Positions 33,599 to 44,233 of a DNA stretch of 64,000 bases are shown here, in pieces. Under the pieces are notes generated by a model. The model searched no databases. It was not told the DNA's origin and saw only the letters and a program-made list of their open reading frames with translations. Both the position numbers and the translations under genes were made by a program. The first letter of the stretch is position 1. Each line of letters begins with the position of its first letter. The stretch is taken from positions 10,581,001 to 10,645,000 of the forward strand of contig NZ_CP117866.1 in assembly GCF_028736035.1 (NCBI RefSeq), given 5' to 3'. The stretch comes from Streptomyces sp. T12. GTDB lineage: Bacteria > Actinomycetota > Actinomycetes > Streptomycetales > Streptomycetaceae.

Positions 33599-34990
33599 AT
33601 GGCCGAGTTCACCATGCCCTCCCTCGGCGCCGACATGGACGAGGGCACGCTCCTGGAATGGCTGGTGGGACCGGGCGACCTCGTGCACAAGGGCGATCCG
33701 GTCGCGGTCGTCGAAACCGCGAAGTCGACGATCGAGGTGGAGTGCTTCGACACCGGGACCATGACCGAACTGCTCGTCGAGCCCGGCACAACGGTCCCGG
33801 TGGGCACGCCGCTCGCGCTGATCGGGCCGACCGAGGAGCGACACCCGGTCCGTCAGGTACCGAAGAAGGCGAGGCCCACTGAGCCCTCCGCGCCCACCTC
33901 CCCGCCACCCGAACCCGCCCCCGTCCCGGTGTCGGTACCGTCCGCCGGGAGCCGGCGCGGCCACATCGAGGCCGGCCCCTTGGTCCGGCATCTCGCGGAG
34001 CACAGCGGCGTCGACCTGGAGACGCTGCACGGCTCCGGCCCCGGAGGGCGCGTCACCCGGACCGACGTCGAGGCAGCGGCGGCCGCCCGTGCCGCTCCTC
34101 GGCCACCGCGCGTGCGCGCCACCCCCTTCGCCCGGCGGCTCGCCGCCGAACTGGGCGTCGACCTGGCCACGGTCACGGGGACGGGCAGGGAGTCGACCGT
34201 CCGTGCCGCAGACGTACGCCAGGCAGCGCCCGGCCCGGCGGCCCCGGCCTCGCCCGTACCAACGGGCGCCACCCCGCTACGTCCTTCCGCTCAACGGCCT
34301 TCTGCTGCCCGTCCGTCCAAGGACCGGGCGGCAGCCATGCGCCAGGCCATCGCCGGCCTGATGAGCCGCGCCAACCGGGACATTCCCCACTACTACCTCT
34401 CCACCACCGTGGACATGGCCGCCGCGATGGACTGGCTGCATGAGCACAACCGGCGCAGCCCGGTCGGTGAACGGCTGCTCCCCGCGGCCCTGCTGCTCAA
34501 GGCGGCGGCCCTGGCGGCCCGGGAGGTCCCCGAACTCAACGGCTTCTGGACCGACGACCACTTCACGGCGGGCGAGGGCATACACCTCGGCGTTGCCGTG
34601 TCCCTGCGCGGCGGAGGCCTCGTCGCACCCGCGCTGCACCACGCCGACACCATGACACCCCTGCAGCTGATGACCGCCCTGAAGGACCTGGTCGCCCGGG
34701 CCCGCGCGGGCAGGCTGCGCGGTTCCGAGGTGTCCGACGCGACGATCACCGTCACCAACCTCGGCGACCAGGGCGTGGAAACCGTCTTCGGTGTGATCCA
34801 CCCGCCCCAGGTGGCACTGGTCGGCTTCGGGCGCGTGGTCGACCGGCCGTGCGCCGTCGACGGCCTGCTGGGCGTGCGGCCCGTGGTCACGGCGACCCTC
34901 TCTGCCGACCACCGGGCGACCGACGGTGCCGTCGGTGCCCGCTACCTCACGGCGGTCACCCGCCTCCTGCAGAACCCGGAGCAGCTGTGA
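33599..34990 (+). CDS. pdhC: Dihydrolipoamide acyltransferase E2 with two subunit-binding-like domains
   Basis: A 463-residue acyltransferase. The lipoyl domain (1-75) bears Lys42 in ETAKSTIEVE. After a Pro-rich linker come two peripheral-subunit-binding-like segments, about 122-160 (AGPLVRHLAEHSGVDLETL...GPGGRVTRTDVEA) and 170-206 (ATPFARRLAAELGVDLATV...STVRAADV), where one is usual. A second linker precedes the catalytic domain (about 238-463) with VAVSLRGGGLVAPALHHAD and the active-site His438 in SADHRATDG. The complex also needs E3 (dihydrolipoamide dehydrogenase), not encoded here. The duplicated binding module may serve a shared E3 or both E1 and E3. Confidence 0.9.
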   Translation: MAEFTMPSLGADMDEGTLLEWLVGPGDLVHKGDPVAVVETAKSTIEVECFDTGTMTELLVEPGTTVPVGTPLALIGPTEERHPVRQVPKKARPTEPSAPTSPPPEPAPVPVSVPSAGSRRGHIEAGPLVRHLAEHSGVDLETLHGSGPGGRVTRTDVEAAAAARAAPRPPRVRATPFARRLAAELGVDLATVTGTGRESTVRAADVRQAAPGPAAPASPVPTGATPLRPSAQRPSAARPSKDRAAAMRQAIAGLMSRANRDIPHYYLSTTVDMAAAMDWLHEHNRRSPVGERLLPAALLLKAAALAAREVPELNGFWTDDHFTAGEGIHLGVAVSLRGGGLVAPALHHADTMTPLQLMTALKDLVARARAGRLRGSEVSDATITVTNLGDQGVETVFGVIHPPQVALVGFGRVVDRPCAVDGLLGVRPVVTATLSADHRATDGAVGARYLTAVTRLLQNPEQL

Positions 34991-35238
34991 ACATGAACCG
35001 AACCGAGGCGCTGGACATGGTCAGGGAATCGATCTCCTCCGTCATCCCCGGCGCCGACGTCGCCGCGCTGGAGCCCGACGACGCGTTCCGCGACGTACTG
35101 GAGATGGACTCGCTGGACTTCCTGAGTTTCGTGGAGGTCCTCAGCGAACGGTCCGGCGTCCGCATCGAGGACGAGGACACGCCCCGGCTCACCACACTGT
35201 CCGGCAGCGCCGACTTCCTCGTCGCCCGCACGCAGTGA
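34987..35238 (+). CDS. Acyl-carrier-protein-like protein
   Basis: An 83-residue single-domain carrier. Helix 1 (TEALDMVRESISSVIPGADV), then the 4'-phosphopantetheine site with Ser42 in EMDSLDFLSFVEVL (family DSL motif), then acidic helix 3. The start may be GTG 34987 (GGAG five bases upstream, overlapping the E2 stop) or ATG 34993. A discrete carrier protein at the end of an E1-E2-ligase operon is unusual; it might accept an acyl group from the E2 or from the ligase. That is inference: no phosphopantetheinyl transferase or synthase is adjacent. It is convergent with the CBS-BON gene, 25 bp away. Confidence 0.85.
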   Translation: MNMNRTEALDMVRESISSVIPGADVAALEPDDAFRDVLEMDSLDFLSFVEVLSERSGVRIEDEDTPRLTTLSGSADFLVARTQ

Positions 35239-35263
35239 CGTGCGCCCCGTGGACGGTCACGGC

Positions 35264-36121
35264 TCAGACCGCTTCGGTGTCGTCGACGACATCGACCACG
35301 TCGTCGATGTCCCGTACCGATGCGAGCAGTTCGGGGACAACAGCCTTGTCCAGTCGCCCCGTCATCGTCACCACGCCGCTCTCCACCGTGACCTCGACAG
35401 CGCGCGGATCCAGCACGTGCTGACCGACCAGCGACTCGACCTCGGCCCGGATCTCGGCGTCGTCACGGACCAGGGCCCGCAGCAGGTCGCGCCGGCTCAC
35501 CACACCGACGAGCCGACCCCGATAGTCGGTCACGGGCAGCCGCTTCAACCGCGCGTGGGCGGCGGTCCACGCGGCGTCCGCCACGCGCTGCGCCGGATGC
35601 ACGGTGACCGGCGGGAAGGTCATCAACGTGGCCGCCGTGTCGCCACGGCTCTTGTCGTACAGGCGGTGCTGCCACAGCCTGCCGACAGGCCCGTGCCGGC
35701 GCGGTTCCGCCATGACGGCGGCCTTGGCCAGCAGATCCGACTCGGAGACGACACCGATCACGTGGTCGCCGGCGTCGACCACCGGCACGGCGCCCACCTG
35801 CTCGCGGGCGAGTGTGTGGGCGACCTCCAGGAACGGCATGTCACCGGGGACGGAGGTCGCCGGCACTTGCATGACATCCCGCACCCGGAGCACGACAGCC
35901 CGGGTGGACGGCTCGGGTGTGGCAGTGGTGGTCGCCTCGGAGCTCTCCCTGCCGGGAGCGGGCTCGGGCTCCTTGGCGCTCTTCCTCGCCGACGCGGCGG
36001 CGACCGCCGCGAGGTAGCGGCCCAGCGCCTCCTGACGCGGTTCCTCCTGGGGCGTCCAGGGGCGGCGCGGCATGGTGCGGCGGGCGTCCTTCCCCGCGGA
36101 ACTCTGCTCGAAGTTGCTCAC
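35264..36121 (-). CDS. CBS-CBS-BON domain protein with long N-terminal extension
   Basis: A 285-residue relative of the proteins at 19697 and 22502. The first 75 residues are Ala/Pro/Glu-rich and probably disordered. CBS domains follow at about 80-140 (LEVAHTLAREQVGAVPVVDA, VIGVVSESD) and 160-215 (LKRLPVTDYRGRLVGVVSRR), then a BON domain (EVTVESGVVTMTGRLDK, 235-280). The GTG at 36121 follows CGGGAGG. It is divergent from the V/A-type ATPase operon across 174 bp; tandem DevR-like boxes lie midway, so both units are plausibly under one regulator and the CBS protein might sense the adenylate charge relevant to the ATPase. That link is inference. Confidence 0.9.
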   Translation of the reverse strand: MSNFEQSSAGKDARRTMPRRPWTPQEEPRQEALGRYLAAVAAASARKSAKEPEPAPGRESSEATTTATPEPSTRAVVLRVRDVMQVPATSVPGDMPFLEVAHTLAREQVGAVPVVDAGDHVIGVVSESDLLAKAAVMAEPRRHGPVGRLWQHRLYDKSRGDTAATLMTFPPVTVHPAQRVADAAWTAAHARLKRLPVTDYRGRLVGVVSRRDLLRALVRDDAEIRAEVESLVGQHVLDPRAVEVTVESGVVTMTGRLDKAVVPELLASVRDIDDVVDVVDDTEAV

Positions 36122-36188
36122 GGCTGCCTCCCGGGGACGCCGTCCACCTACGCGCTCAGTCTGGCATCGATCAACTGGTGCGGCCTCC

Positions 36189-36222
36189 GGGCCGAACGGC
36201 CCCGCTGCGGGACAACCGGCCC
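36189..36222. promoter_or_regulatory. Tandem DevR-like boxes between CBS-BON gene and V/A-ATPase operon
   Basis: GGGCCGAACGGCCC (36189-36202) and GGGACAACCGGCCC (36209-36222) both fit the 14-bp consensus exactly, with starts 20 bp apart (two helical turns). They lie 68-101 bp upstream of the CBS-BON start at 36121 and 74-107 bp upstream of the ATPase stalk gene start at 36296. It is the cleanest pair in the window. Confidence 0.7.
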
Positions 36223-36295
36223 AGTGCGCCGCGACATGCCATCGCCTACCAAGGAGACTGGGAAGCGGGGCCAAGGCCCACCTGAAGGAGAGTTC

Positions 36296-36796
36296 GTGAC
36301 GGGATTCCGGGATTTCCTGACACGTTTCCGGCCGACGGCATCGCCCGGCCGGGCCGCACCAGGTGGCGTCCCCGCGGACCGTTCCGCCGAACTCCGCGCG
36401 GAACTCACACCGCCCCTGGCCCTGCTCGAACAGGCGGAGGCGGAAGCCCGGGCCGTACGCGAACAGGCCGAGGCCGTCGCCACGTCACACCGGCGGGAAG
36501 CCGAACGGCAGGCCGAGGAGATCGTGGCCGAGGCGCATGCGGAGGCCAACCAGGTGCGGGAGCGCGCCGCCGAGCAGGTGCTGCGTGCGGCCGAGGGCGA
36601 GGCGGCGGAACTGCTCGCCGAAGCAGAACGCGAGGCCGTCGCGGTACGCGACCGCGCCAGGAGCCGGACGCCCGCGCTCGTCGAACGTGTGGTCGCGCTG
36701 GTGCTGGAGGACATCACGGCGGGGCAGGCGTCTCCTGCGCCACAGGAGGAGCATCGGTCTCGGGGCCGTGGGAGGCCCCAGGAGGGCGGTCCGTGA
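36296..36796 (+). CDS. V/A-type ATPase peripheral-stalk (G/H-like) coiled-coil subunit
   Basis: A 166-residue protein with a basic N-terminus (GFRDFLTRFRP) and a continuous Ala/Glu/Arg heptad stretch from about 40 to 140 (for example AEARAVREQAEAVATSHRRE), as in the stalk subunit that pairs with subunit E. It heads the nine-gene operon, in the place that NtpG/AtpH-type subunits hold in other bacteria. Coiled coils give weak sequence identity, so the name rests on position and composition. The GTG at 36296 follows GAAGGAGA and lies 74 bp from the nearest DevR-like box. The stop overlaps the next start. Confidence 0.75.
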   Translation: MTGFRDFLTRFRPTASPGRAAPGGVPADRSAELRAELTPPLALLEQAEAEARAVREQAEAVATSHRREAERQAEEIVAEAHAEANQVRERAAEQVLRAAEGEAAELLAEAEREAVAVRDRARSRTPALVERVVALVLEDITAGQASPAPQEEHRSRGRGRPQEGGP

Positions 36797-37741
36797 TGGG
36801 CGCCGGATGGGTGGCCGGCGTGACCCGGGCACGCGCCCTGCGGACCCGGTGCCTGGGAGCCGAGGGCATCAGGGAGGCGGCCGCGTCCCCCACCCTCGAA
36901 GACGCCCTGCGTTACTTGGCGGCCACCCCCTACCGGCACGACGTCACCCCGGGCGCCACGCCGGCCGAGGCCCAACGGGCGGTCGCGGCGACACTGCTGT
37001 GGCATCTTCGGGTCCTCGCCGGCTGGCAACCGGCCAACGGGGCCGAGGCCGTCCGGGCGCTCGCCGCCGGATTCGAGCTCTCCAACGCCGAACACCATCT
37101 AAGGGCTCTCGCAGCCGACCCGCGACAGCCGGGCTCAGAACGCCTCCACCCCCAGCCCTACCGCCTGGGCACACTGGCGACCGCCTGGACACGCCTGGCC
37201 CGCACCCGTACGCCGACGGAGCTGCGCACCGCGCTGGCAGCCTCCGTCTGGGGCGACCCCGGGGGCGACTCCCCGGCCGCGGTCGCAACCGGTATGCGGG
37301 TCTCCGCCGCCCTGCGACTCGCCACCACCGTTCCCGACGCGGCGCGCTGGGCGGCGGCCCGGCTCGCCCTGCTGTTCGGCCGTGAGACGTACGTCGTCGG
37401 GCGCCGGATCCCGGACGTCTCCGCCCGCCGAGCGGCCCGTCTGCTCGGCCCGCGAGCGGTGGGTGCGGGGGCGTACGCCGACTTTCAGCAGGCGCTGCCG
37501 GCCACCGCGAGGTGGCTGCTGGACGACATCGACGAGGCGGCGGACCTGTGGCGGGCTGAGGCGCGCTGGTGGGACGTGGTGGAGCGGGACGGCCGGGAAT
37601 TCCTGCGCCGGTCCAGTTTCGGGCCGCAGCCGGTAGTGGGGGCCGTGGCACTGCTGTCCGTCGACGCGTGGCGGACCCGCGGCGCGCTGGAGCTGGCCGC
37701 CCGGGGCGGCGGCTCCGGTGACGGGCCTGCGGAGGTGCTCG

Positions 37742-37755
<14 letters not shown>
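36793..37755 (+). CDS. ntpC: V/A-type ATPase subunit C (AC39/d type)
   Basis: A 320-residue helical socket subunit that couples the central rotor to the membrane ring. It shows the repeated helical pattern of the vATP-synt_AC39 family: GVTRARALRTRCLGAEGIRE at the N-terminus, ALRYLAATPYRHDV near 40, and the long C-terminal helices (WLLDDIDEAADLWRAEARWW). GTG 36793 overlaps the previous stop; ATG 36796 is the alternative. GGAGGG lies 6 bases upstream of the GTG. It overlaps the subunit I gene by 14 bp. Identity to characterised members must be low; family and gene order carry the call. Confidence 0.8.
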
Positions 37756-39880
<2,125 letters not shown>

Positions 39881-39884
<4 letters not shown>

Positions 39885-40408
39885 CGACCCCGGCTCACGA
39901 GCGGACATCGGACGCACTCTCGCCGGTCCGGGAGGGACTGCTGCGAGCCGCTCACACCGACGCGGAAGCGCTCCTGGCCCGCGTCGAGCGGGAGGCCACC
40001 GCCCTGCTCGACCAGGCCCGTGCCGAGGCCCGGACGATCCTCGACGAGGCCCAGCGGCAGGGCGAGGCCGACGGCGCGGACGCCGCCCGCGACCTCCTCG
40101 TCAGGGCAAGGCGGGAAGCCAGGTCCCGCGCGCTCACCGCTCGCCGCACCTCGTACGAGGAGCTGCGCCGCGAGGCCGCCGAGCGGGTCCGGGAACTGCG
40201 CCGGAACGATGACTACCCGTCCCTGCGGGAGCGGCTGGAACACCGGGCGCGGGTCCTCCTCGGTCCTGCTGCCGAGACGACCGAGCAGGCCGACGGGGGA
40301 GTGGTGGTGCAGGCGCCCGGGAGGCGGGTCGATCTCTCGCTGACCGCGCTTGCCGACCGCGCGCTGGATCGCATGGGAGGGGAGGCGCGCAGCCTGTGGG
40401 AGCCGTGA
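39881..40408 (+). CDS. ntpE: V/A-type ATPase subunit E (stalk)
   Basis: A 175-residue peripheral-stalk subunit. The N-terminal two thirds are a charged, Ala-rich coiled coil (ARVEREATALLDQARAEART and following, about residues 25-110). A small C-terminal globular domain (about 115-175) contains VVVQAPGRRVDLSLTALADR. It would pair with the coiled-coil protein at the start of the operon to hold the A3B3 head. The overlap with F is ATGA; it overlaps subunit A by 13 bp. Confidence 0.82.
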
Positions 40409-42168
40409 CGCAAGCTGCCGGGACGCTTCACCGGGCGACTGGGCGGGAGCCGGTGTCCCGGATCCTGCGCGTGACCGGACCGCTGGTCGAGATGGAGTAC
40501 ACGGGCGGCATCGCGATGTACGACCTGGTCGCGATCGGCCCGGCCGGGCTGCCCGGTGAGGTCGTGGCCATCAGCGGCGACGTGGTCACCGTCCAGGCGT
40601 ACGAGTACACCGGCGGCCTCGCTCCGGGGCAGACTGCACTGCCCCAGGGCCGTCCTCTGTCGGTGCGGCTCGGCCCCGAGCTGCTCGGCGGCATCTTCGA
40701 CGGCCTGCTGCGCCCCCTGTCCGGTGCGGGCGACTGGCTGCTGCCCGGGGCGGGGCGGCACGCTGCCGAGGATCGCACTTGGAACTTCTCCCCGCTGGTG
40801 GCGGAGGGCGAGCAGGTGGCCCAGGGGGAGGCGCTCGGGGAGGTCCGGGACGCGGGAGCGGTGCGGGTGAGGGTCCTCGTGCCGCCCGGCTGCGACGGCA
40901 CGGTCGAGAAGATCGCCGGTGCTGGGAGCCGTACGAGCGATGCGACGGTGGCCGTGGTGGGCGGCACCGAGGTCACGGTGGATGCCCTGTGGCCGGTGCG
41001 TGTGCCGCGCCCGGTGCGGGAGCGTGTCGACAGCCATGAGGCGCTGAACACCGGCCAGCGGGTGATCGACCTGCTCTTCCCCGTGGCCCGGGGCGGCACG
41101 GTGGCGGTGCCCGGTGGTTTCGGCACCGGCAAGACGGTGCTGCTGCAGCAGATCGCCAAGTGGTGCGACGCGGACGTCATCGTCTACGTCGGCTGCGGGG
41201 AGCGCGGCAACGAGATGGCCGACGTCATCACCGAACTGTCGGAACTCCAGGACCCGCGCACGGGCGGACGCCTTGGGGACCGCACCGTGACGATCGCCAA
41301 CACCTCCAACATGCCGATGATGGCCCGTGAGGCGAGCGTGTACACGGGGATGACGGTCGCCGAGTACTTCCGGGACATGGGCCTGGACGTGGTCGTCATC
41401 GCCGACTCGACCTCCCGGTGGGCCGAGGCGCTGCGTGAGTTCGCCTCGCGGACCGGCGCGCTGCCCGCCGAGGAGGGATACCCGGCCGGACTGGCCTCCG
41501 CCATCGCGGCCTTCTACGAGCGGGCTGCTGCCGTGACCACCCTCGGCGGCGACCGGGGCTCGGTCACTGTGATCGGCGCGGTGTCCCCGCCGGGCGGGGA
41601 CATGACCGAACCGGTGACCGCGCACACCGAACGCTTCGTCCGCTGCCTGTGGACCCTTGACCGCGACCTCGCCTACGCCCGCCACTACCCGGCGGTCTCC
41701 TGGGCCGGGTCCTTCTCCCGGGACGTCCCCGTCCTGGCCGCCGGCCACCGGGCAGCCGGCGATCCGGCGTGGGCCAGGCGCCGCGACCGGGTGGGAGCGG
41801 TGCTGGCGGAGGCCGACCGGCTGGCCGATCTCGTGGACCTGATCGGGATCGCCGCCCTGCCCGCGCGGGAGCGGATCAGCGTGCTTGCGGGGAGGCTGGT
41901 CCGCGAGGGCGTACTGCAGCAGAGCGCGCTGTCGGAGCGGGACGCGTACTGCGGGCCGGAGAAGACGGCCGCCTTGGCCGACGCCGTCCTCGCGGTCGCC
42001 GACCGCTGCCGGGAGCTGGTGGACTCCGGTGTCCCAGCGGCCTCGCTCGAGGCGATCGACTTCGGACCGCTGCTGCGTGCCCGCGAGGACACCGGCCCGC
42101 ACGACGCCTCCGGGGTGGCGGCACTGCAGGACGCGATGCTCGCCAGGCTGGGGGAAGTGCGGCCATGA
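40396..42168 (+). CDS. ntpA: V/A-type ATPase catalytic subunit A
   Basis: A 590-residue nucleotide-hydrolysing/synthesising subunit. The N-terminal beta barrel starts ILRVTGPLVEMEYTGGIAMY. The A-type 'non-homologous' insert (about 115-200, WNFSPLVAEGEQVAQGEALG) distinguishes it from F-type beta subunits. Walker A is GGFGTGKT at 240-247 and the catalytic Glu is in CGERGNEMADVI, near 275. Walker B is DVVVIADSTSRWAEALRE. The SPPGGDMTEPV block is also conserved. Length fits the family. The GTG at 40396 is the start. Streptomycetes have an F-type synthase encoded elsewhere, so this would be a second rotary enzyme. Confidence 0.95.
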   Translation: MGAVTQAAGTLHRATGREPVSRILRVTGPLVEMEYTGGIAMYDLVAIGPAGLPGEVVAISGDVVTVQAYEYTGGLAPGQTALPQGRPLSVRLGPELLGGIFDGLLRPLSGAGDWLLPGAGRHAAEDRTWNFSPLVAEGEQVAQGEALGEVRDAGAVRVRVLVPPGCDGTVEKIAGAGSRTSDATVAVVGGTEVTVDALWPVRVPRPVRERVDSHEALNTGQRVIDLLFPVARGGTVAVPGGFGTGKTVLLQQIAKWCDADVIVYVGCGERGNEMADVITELSELQDPRTGGRLGDRTVTIANTSNMPMMAREASVYTGMTVAEYFRDMGLDVVVIADSTSRWAEALREFASRTGALPAEEGYPAGLASAIAAFYERAAAVTTLGGDRGSVTVIGAVSPPGGDMTEPVTAHTERFVRCLWTLDRDLAYARHYPAVSWAGSFSRDVPVLAAGHRAAGDPAWARRRDRVGAVLAEADRLADLVDLIGIAALPARERISVLAGRLVREGVLQQSALSERDAYCGPEKTAALADAVLAVADRCRELVDSGVPAASLEAIDFGPLLRAREDTGPHDASGVAALQDAMLARLGEVRP

Positions 42169-43583
42169 GCCTGCCCGGTGGGATCGAGTACACGGCGGTG
42201 CGCGAACTCCGAGGACCGCTCGCGATCGTCGAAGGCGTTTCGGGGGTCGGCTGGGACGAATACGTACGCATCACCCTCGCCTCGGGCGAACGACGCCACG
42301 GCGTGGTCCTGGACGCCGATCGCGACCTGGCGGTCGTCCAAGTGCTGGAGGGCACCGCGGGCATGGACCCGGAGGGGGTCCGGGCGGCCTTCTTGGGCAG
42401 CCCGCTGCGCATCCCGGTCGGCACGGACTGGCTCGGCCGCATCTGCAACGGCCGCGGTGAGCCCCTCGACGGTGGCCCACCTGTCCTCGGTTCCCACCAT
42501 GCCGAGGTGGGCGGCGCCCCCATCAACCCGGTGCGGCGCGAGCCGCCGTCCGAACCGGTGCTCACCGGTGTCGGGTCCGTCGACGCCCTGACCACGCTCG
42601 TGCGGGGGCAGAAGCTTCCCGTGTTCTCCGTCGCCGGACTGCCGCATCTGGAACTGGCCGCCCAGATCGCCGCCCAGGCCACCGCCGAAGGAGAGGCGTT
42701 CAGCGTCGTCTTCGCGGGCATGGGCCTCACCCACGCCGACGCCTCGTTCGTACGCGATGCCCTGGAGGAACGGTCCGCGGCCGGAGAACTGGTCCTGCTG
42801 CTGAACACCGCCGACGACCCGGTGATCGAACGGATTCTCACCCCGCGGATCGCGCTCACCGTCGCCGAGCGCCTCGCCTTCACCGAGGGACGGCACGTCC
42901 TCGTGGTGATGGCCGACATGACGACGTACGCCGAAGCCCTGCGCGAGGTCTCCGCCGCCCGCGGAGAGATCCCCGCCCGCCGCGCCTACCCCGGCTATCT
43001 CTACAGCGACCTGGCCTCTCTGTACGAACGCTGCGGACGCATCCGGGGGCGGCCCGGCTCGGTCACCGTGCTGCCGGTGCTCACCATGCCCGCCGGTGAC
43101 ATCACCCACCCCGTGCCCGACCTGACCGGCTACATCACCGAGGGCCAGATCGTGCTCTCGCCCGAGACGCACGCACGGGGTGTCTACCCGCCGCTGGACG
43201 CCCTGTCCTCCCTCTCCCGGCTGATGCGCAAGGGCGCCGGCCCTGGCCGTACCCGCGACGACCACCTCGACGTCGCGGCCCAACTGCTGGCCGCCCTTGC
43301 CCGCGCGCGGCAGGTCCGCGATCTGGCCGACCTGGTCGGCCAGGCGGCGCTGAGCCCCACCGACCGCCGCTACCTGGACTTCGACGAGGCGTTCCTGCGG
43401 GACTTCGCCGACCAGCGCAGCGACGAACCACGCGACCTCGACACCTCGCTGGAACGCGGCTGGCGGGCCCTGCTCACGCTGCCCCGCAGCCAGCTCTCCA
43501 TGCTCCCCGCCCGGCTTCTCGACGCCCATGGGGCGCAGGACCTCGACGATCTCGGCGATCTCGACGGGGAGGCGTCCCGATGA
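42165..43583 (+). CDS. ntpB: V/A-type ATPase regulatory subunit B
   Basis: A 472-residue non-catalytic head subunit. It starts IEYTAVRELRGPLAIVEGVS, lacks the Walker A loop (GLPHLELAAQIAAQ stands in its place), and keeps the family block VVFAGMGLTHADASFVRDAL and the DMTTYAEALREVSAAREE-like block with R-GEIPARRAYPGYLYSDLA. LPVLTMPAGDITHPVPDLTG is near 305. It overlaps subunit A by 4 bp and subunit D by 4 bp. Presence of both A and B with the correct distinct motifs makes the V/A assignment firm. Confidence 0.95.
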   Translation: MSLPGGIEYTAVRELRGPLAIVEGVSGVGWDEYVRITLASGERRHGVVLDADRDLAVVQVLEGTAGMDPEGVRAAFLGSPLRIPVGTDWLGRICNGRGEPLDGGPPVLGSHHAEVGGAPINPVRREPPSEPVLTGVGSVDALTTLVRGQKLPVFSVAGLPHLELAAQIAAQATAEGEAFSVVFAGMGLTHADASFVRDALEERSAAGELVLLLNTADDPVIERILTPRIALTVAERLAFTEGRHVLVVMADMTTYAEALREVSAARGEIPARRAYPGYLYSDLASLYERCGRIRGRPGSVTVLPVLTMPAGDITHPVPDLTGYITEGQIVLSPETHARGVYPPLDALSSLSRLMRKGAGPGRTRDDHLDVAAQLLAALARARQVRDLADLVGQAALSPTDRRYLDFDEAFLRDFADQRSDEPRDLDTSLERGWRALLTLPRSQLSMLPARLLDAHGAQDLDDLGDLDGEASR

Positions 43584-44203
43584 CCGGCACCCGCCGACGT
43601 ACGCCGCCCGGTCGTGCAGGACGGCTGCGGCTGCGGCACAACCTCGATGTCGCCGTGCGCGGAGCCGACCTGCTGGAACAGAAGCTGCGCATCCTCCGCT
43701 CCGAGCACCAGCGGCTGCTGCACGCGGAGGAAGCGGCTGGGCGGGCCTGGCGGGAGCTGCTGTCCGAGGCCGAGGACTGGCTGCTGCGGGGCCTGCTCCT
43801 GGGCGGGGAAGGGGCCCTCGACTCGGCCGCCGCGGGCATCGGCCCCGCCGAGGTCACGGTGCACTGGACCGTCTCCATGGGAGTACGTCACCCGGCGGGG
43901 GTCGCTACGTCCGTGCCCGACCGTCCGCTCACCGCCGCCGCCCCCTCCAACACGGCGCTGGTGCACGCCGAGGCGGCCTACGCCCGTGCGGTGCGCGCCG
44001 CCGCCGAGTACGCGGCCGCCCACGCCGCCGCCGAGTTGGTCGGCGCGGAGGTCATCAGTACCCGGCACCGGGTCCGTGCGCTGCGGCGCCACTGGATCCC
44101 TCGCCTGCGGGAGGAACTCGACCGGGCCGACCTGGCCTTGGAGCAGGCCGAGCACGAGGACAGTGTCCGGCGGCGCTGGGCAGCTCGGACGACCGCCGGG
44201 TGA
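43580..44203 (+). CDS. ntpD: V/A-type ATPase central-rotor subunit D
   Basis: A 207-residue antiparallel coiled-coil subunit that turns inside the A/B ring. It has the expected start PPGRAGRLRLRHNLDVAVRG followed by the helix LLEQKLRILRSEHQRLL, and the long C-terminal helix ISTRHRVRALRRHWIPRLRE, the hallmark block of subunit D, then an acidic tail. The middle section (SAAAGIGPAEVTVHWTVSMG) forms the tip loop. It is the last gene of the operon and is convergent with a TrkA-type gene, 30 bp away. No obvious hairpin lies between them. Confidence 0.92.
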   Translation: MTGTRRRTPPGRAGRLRLRHNLDVAVRGADLLEQKLRILRSEHQRLLHAEEAAGRAWRELLSEAEDWLLRGLLLGGEGALDSAAAGIGPAEVTVHWTVSMGVRHPAGVATSVPDRPLTAAAPSNTALVHAEAAYARAVRAAAEYAAAHAAAELVGAEVISTRHRVRALRRHWIPRLREELDRADLALEQAEHEDSVRRRWAARTTAG

Positions 44204-44233
44204 CCGCCCACATGCTCTGCATCCGGTTGCGGT

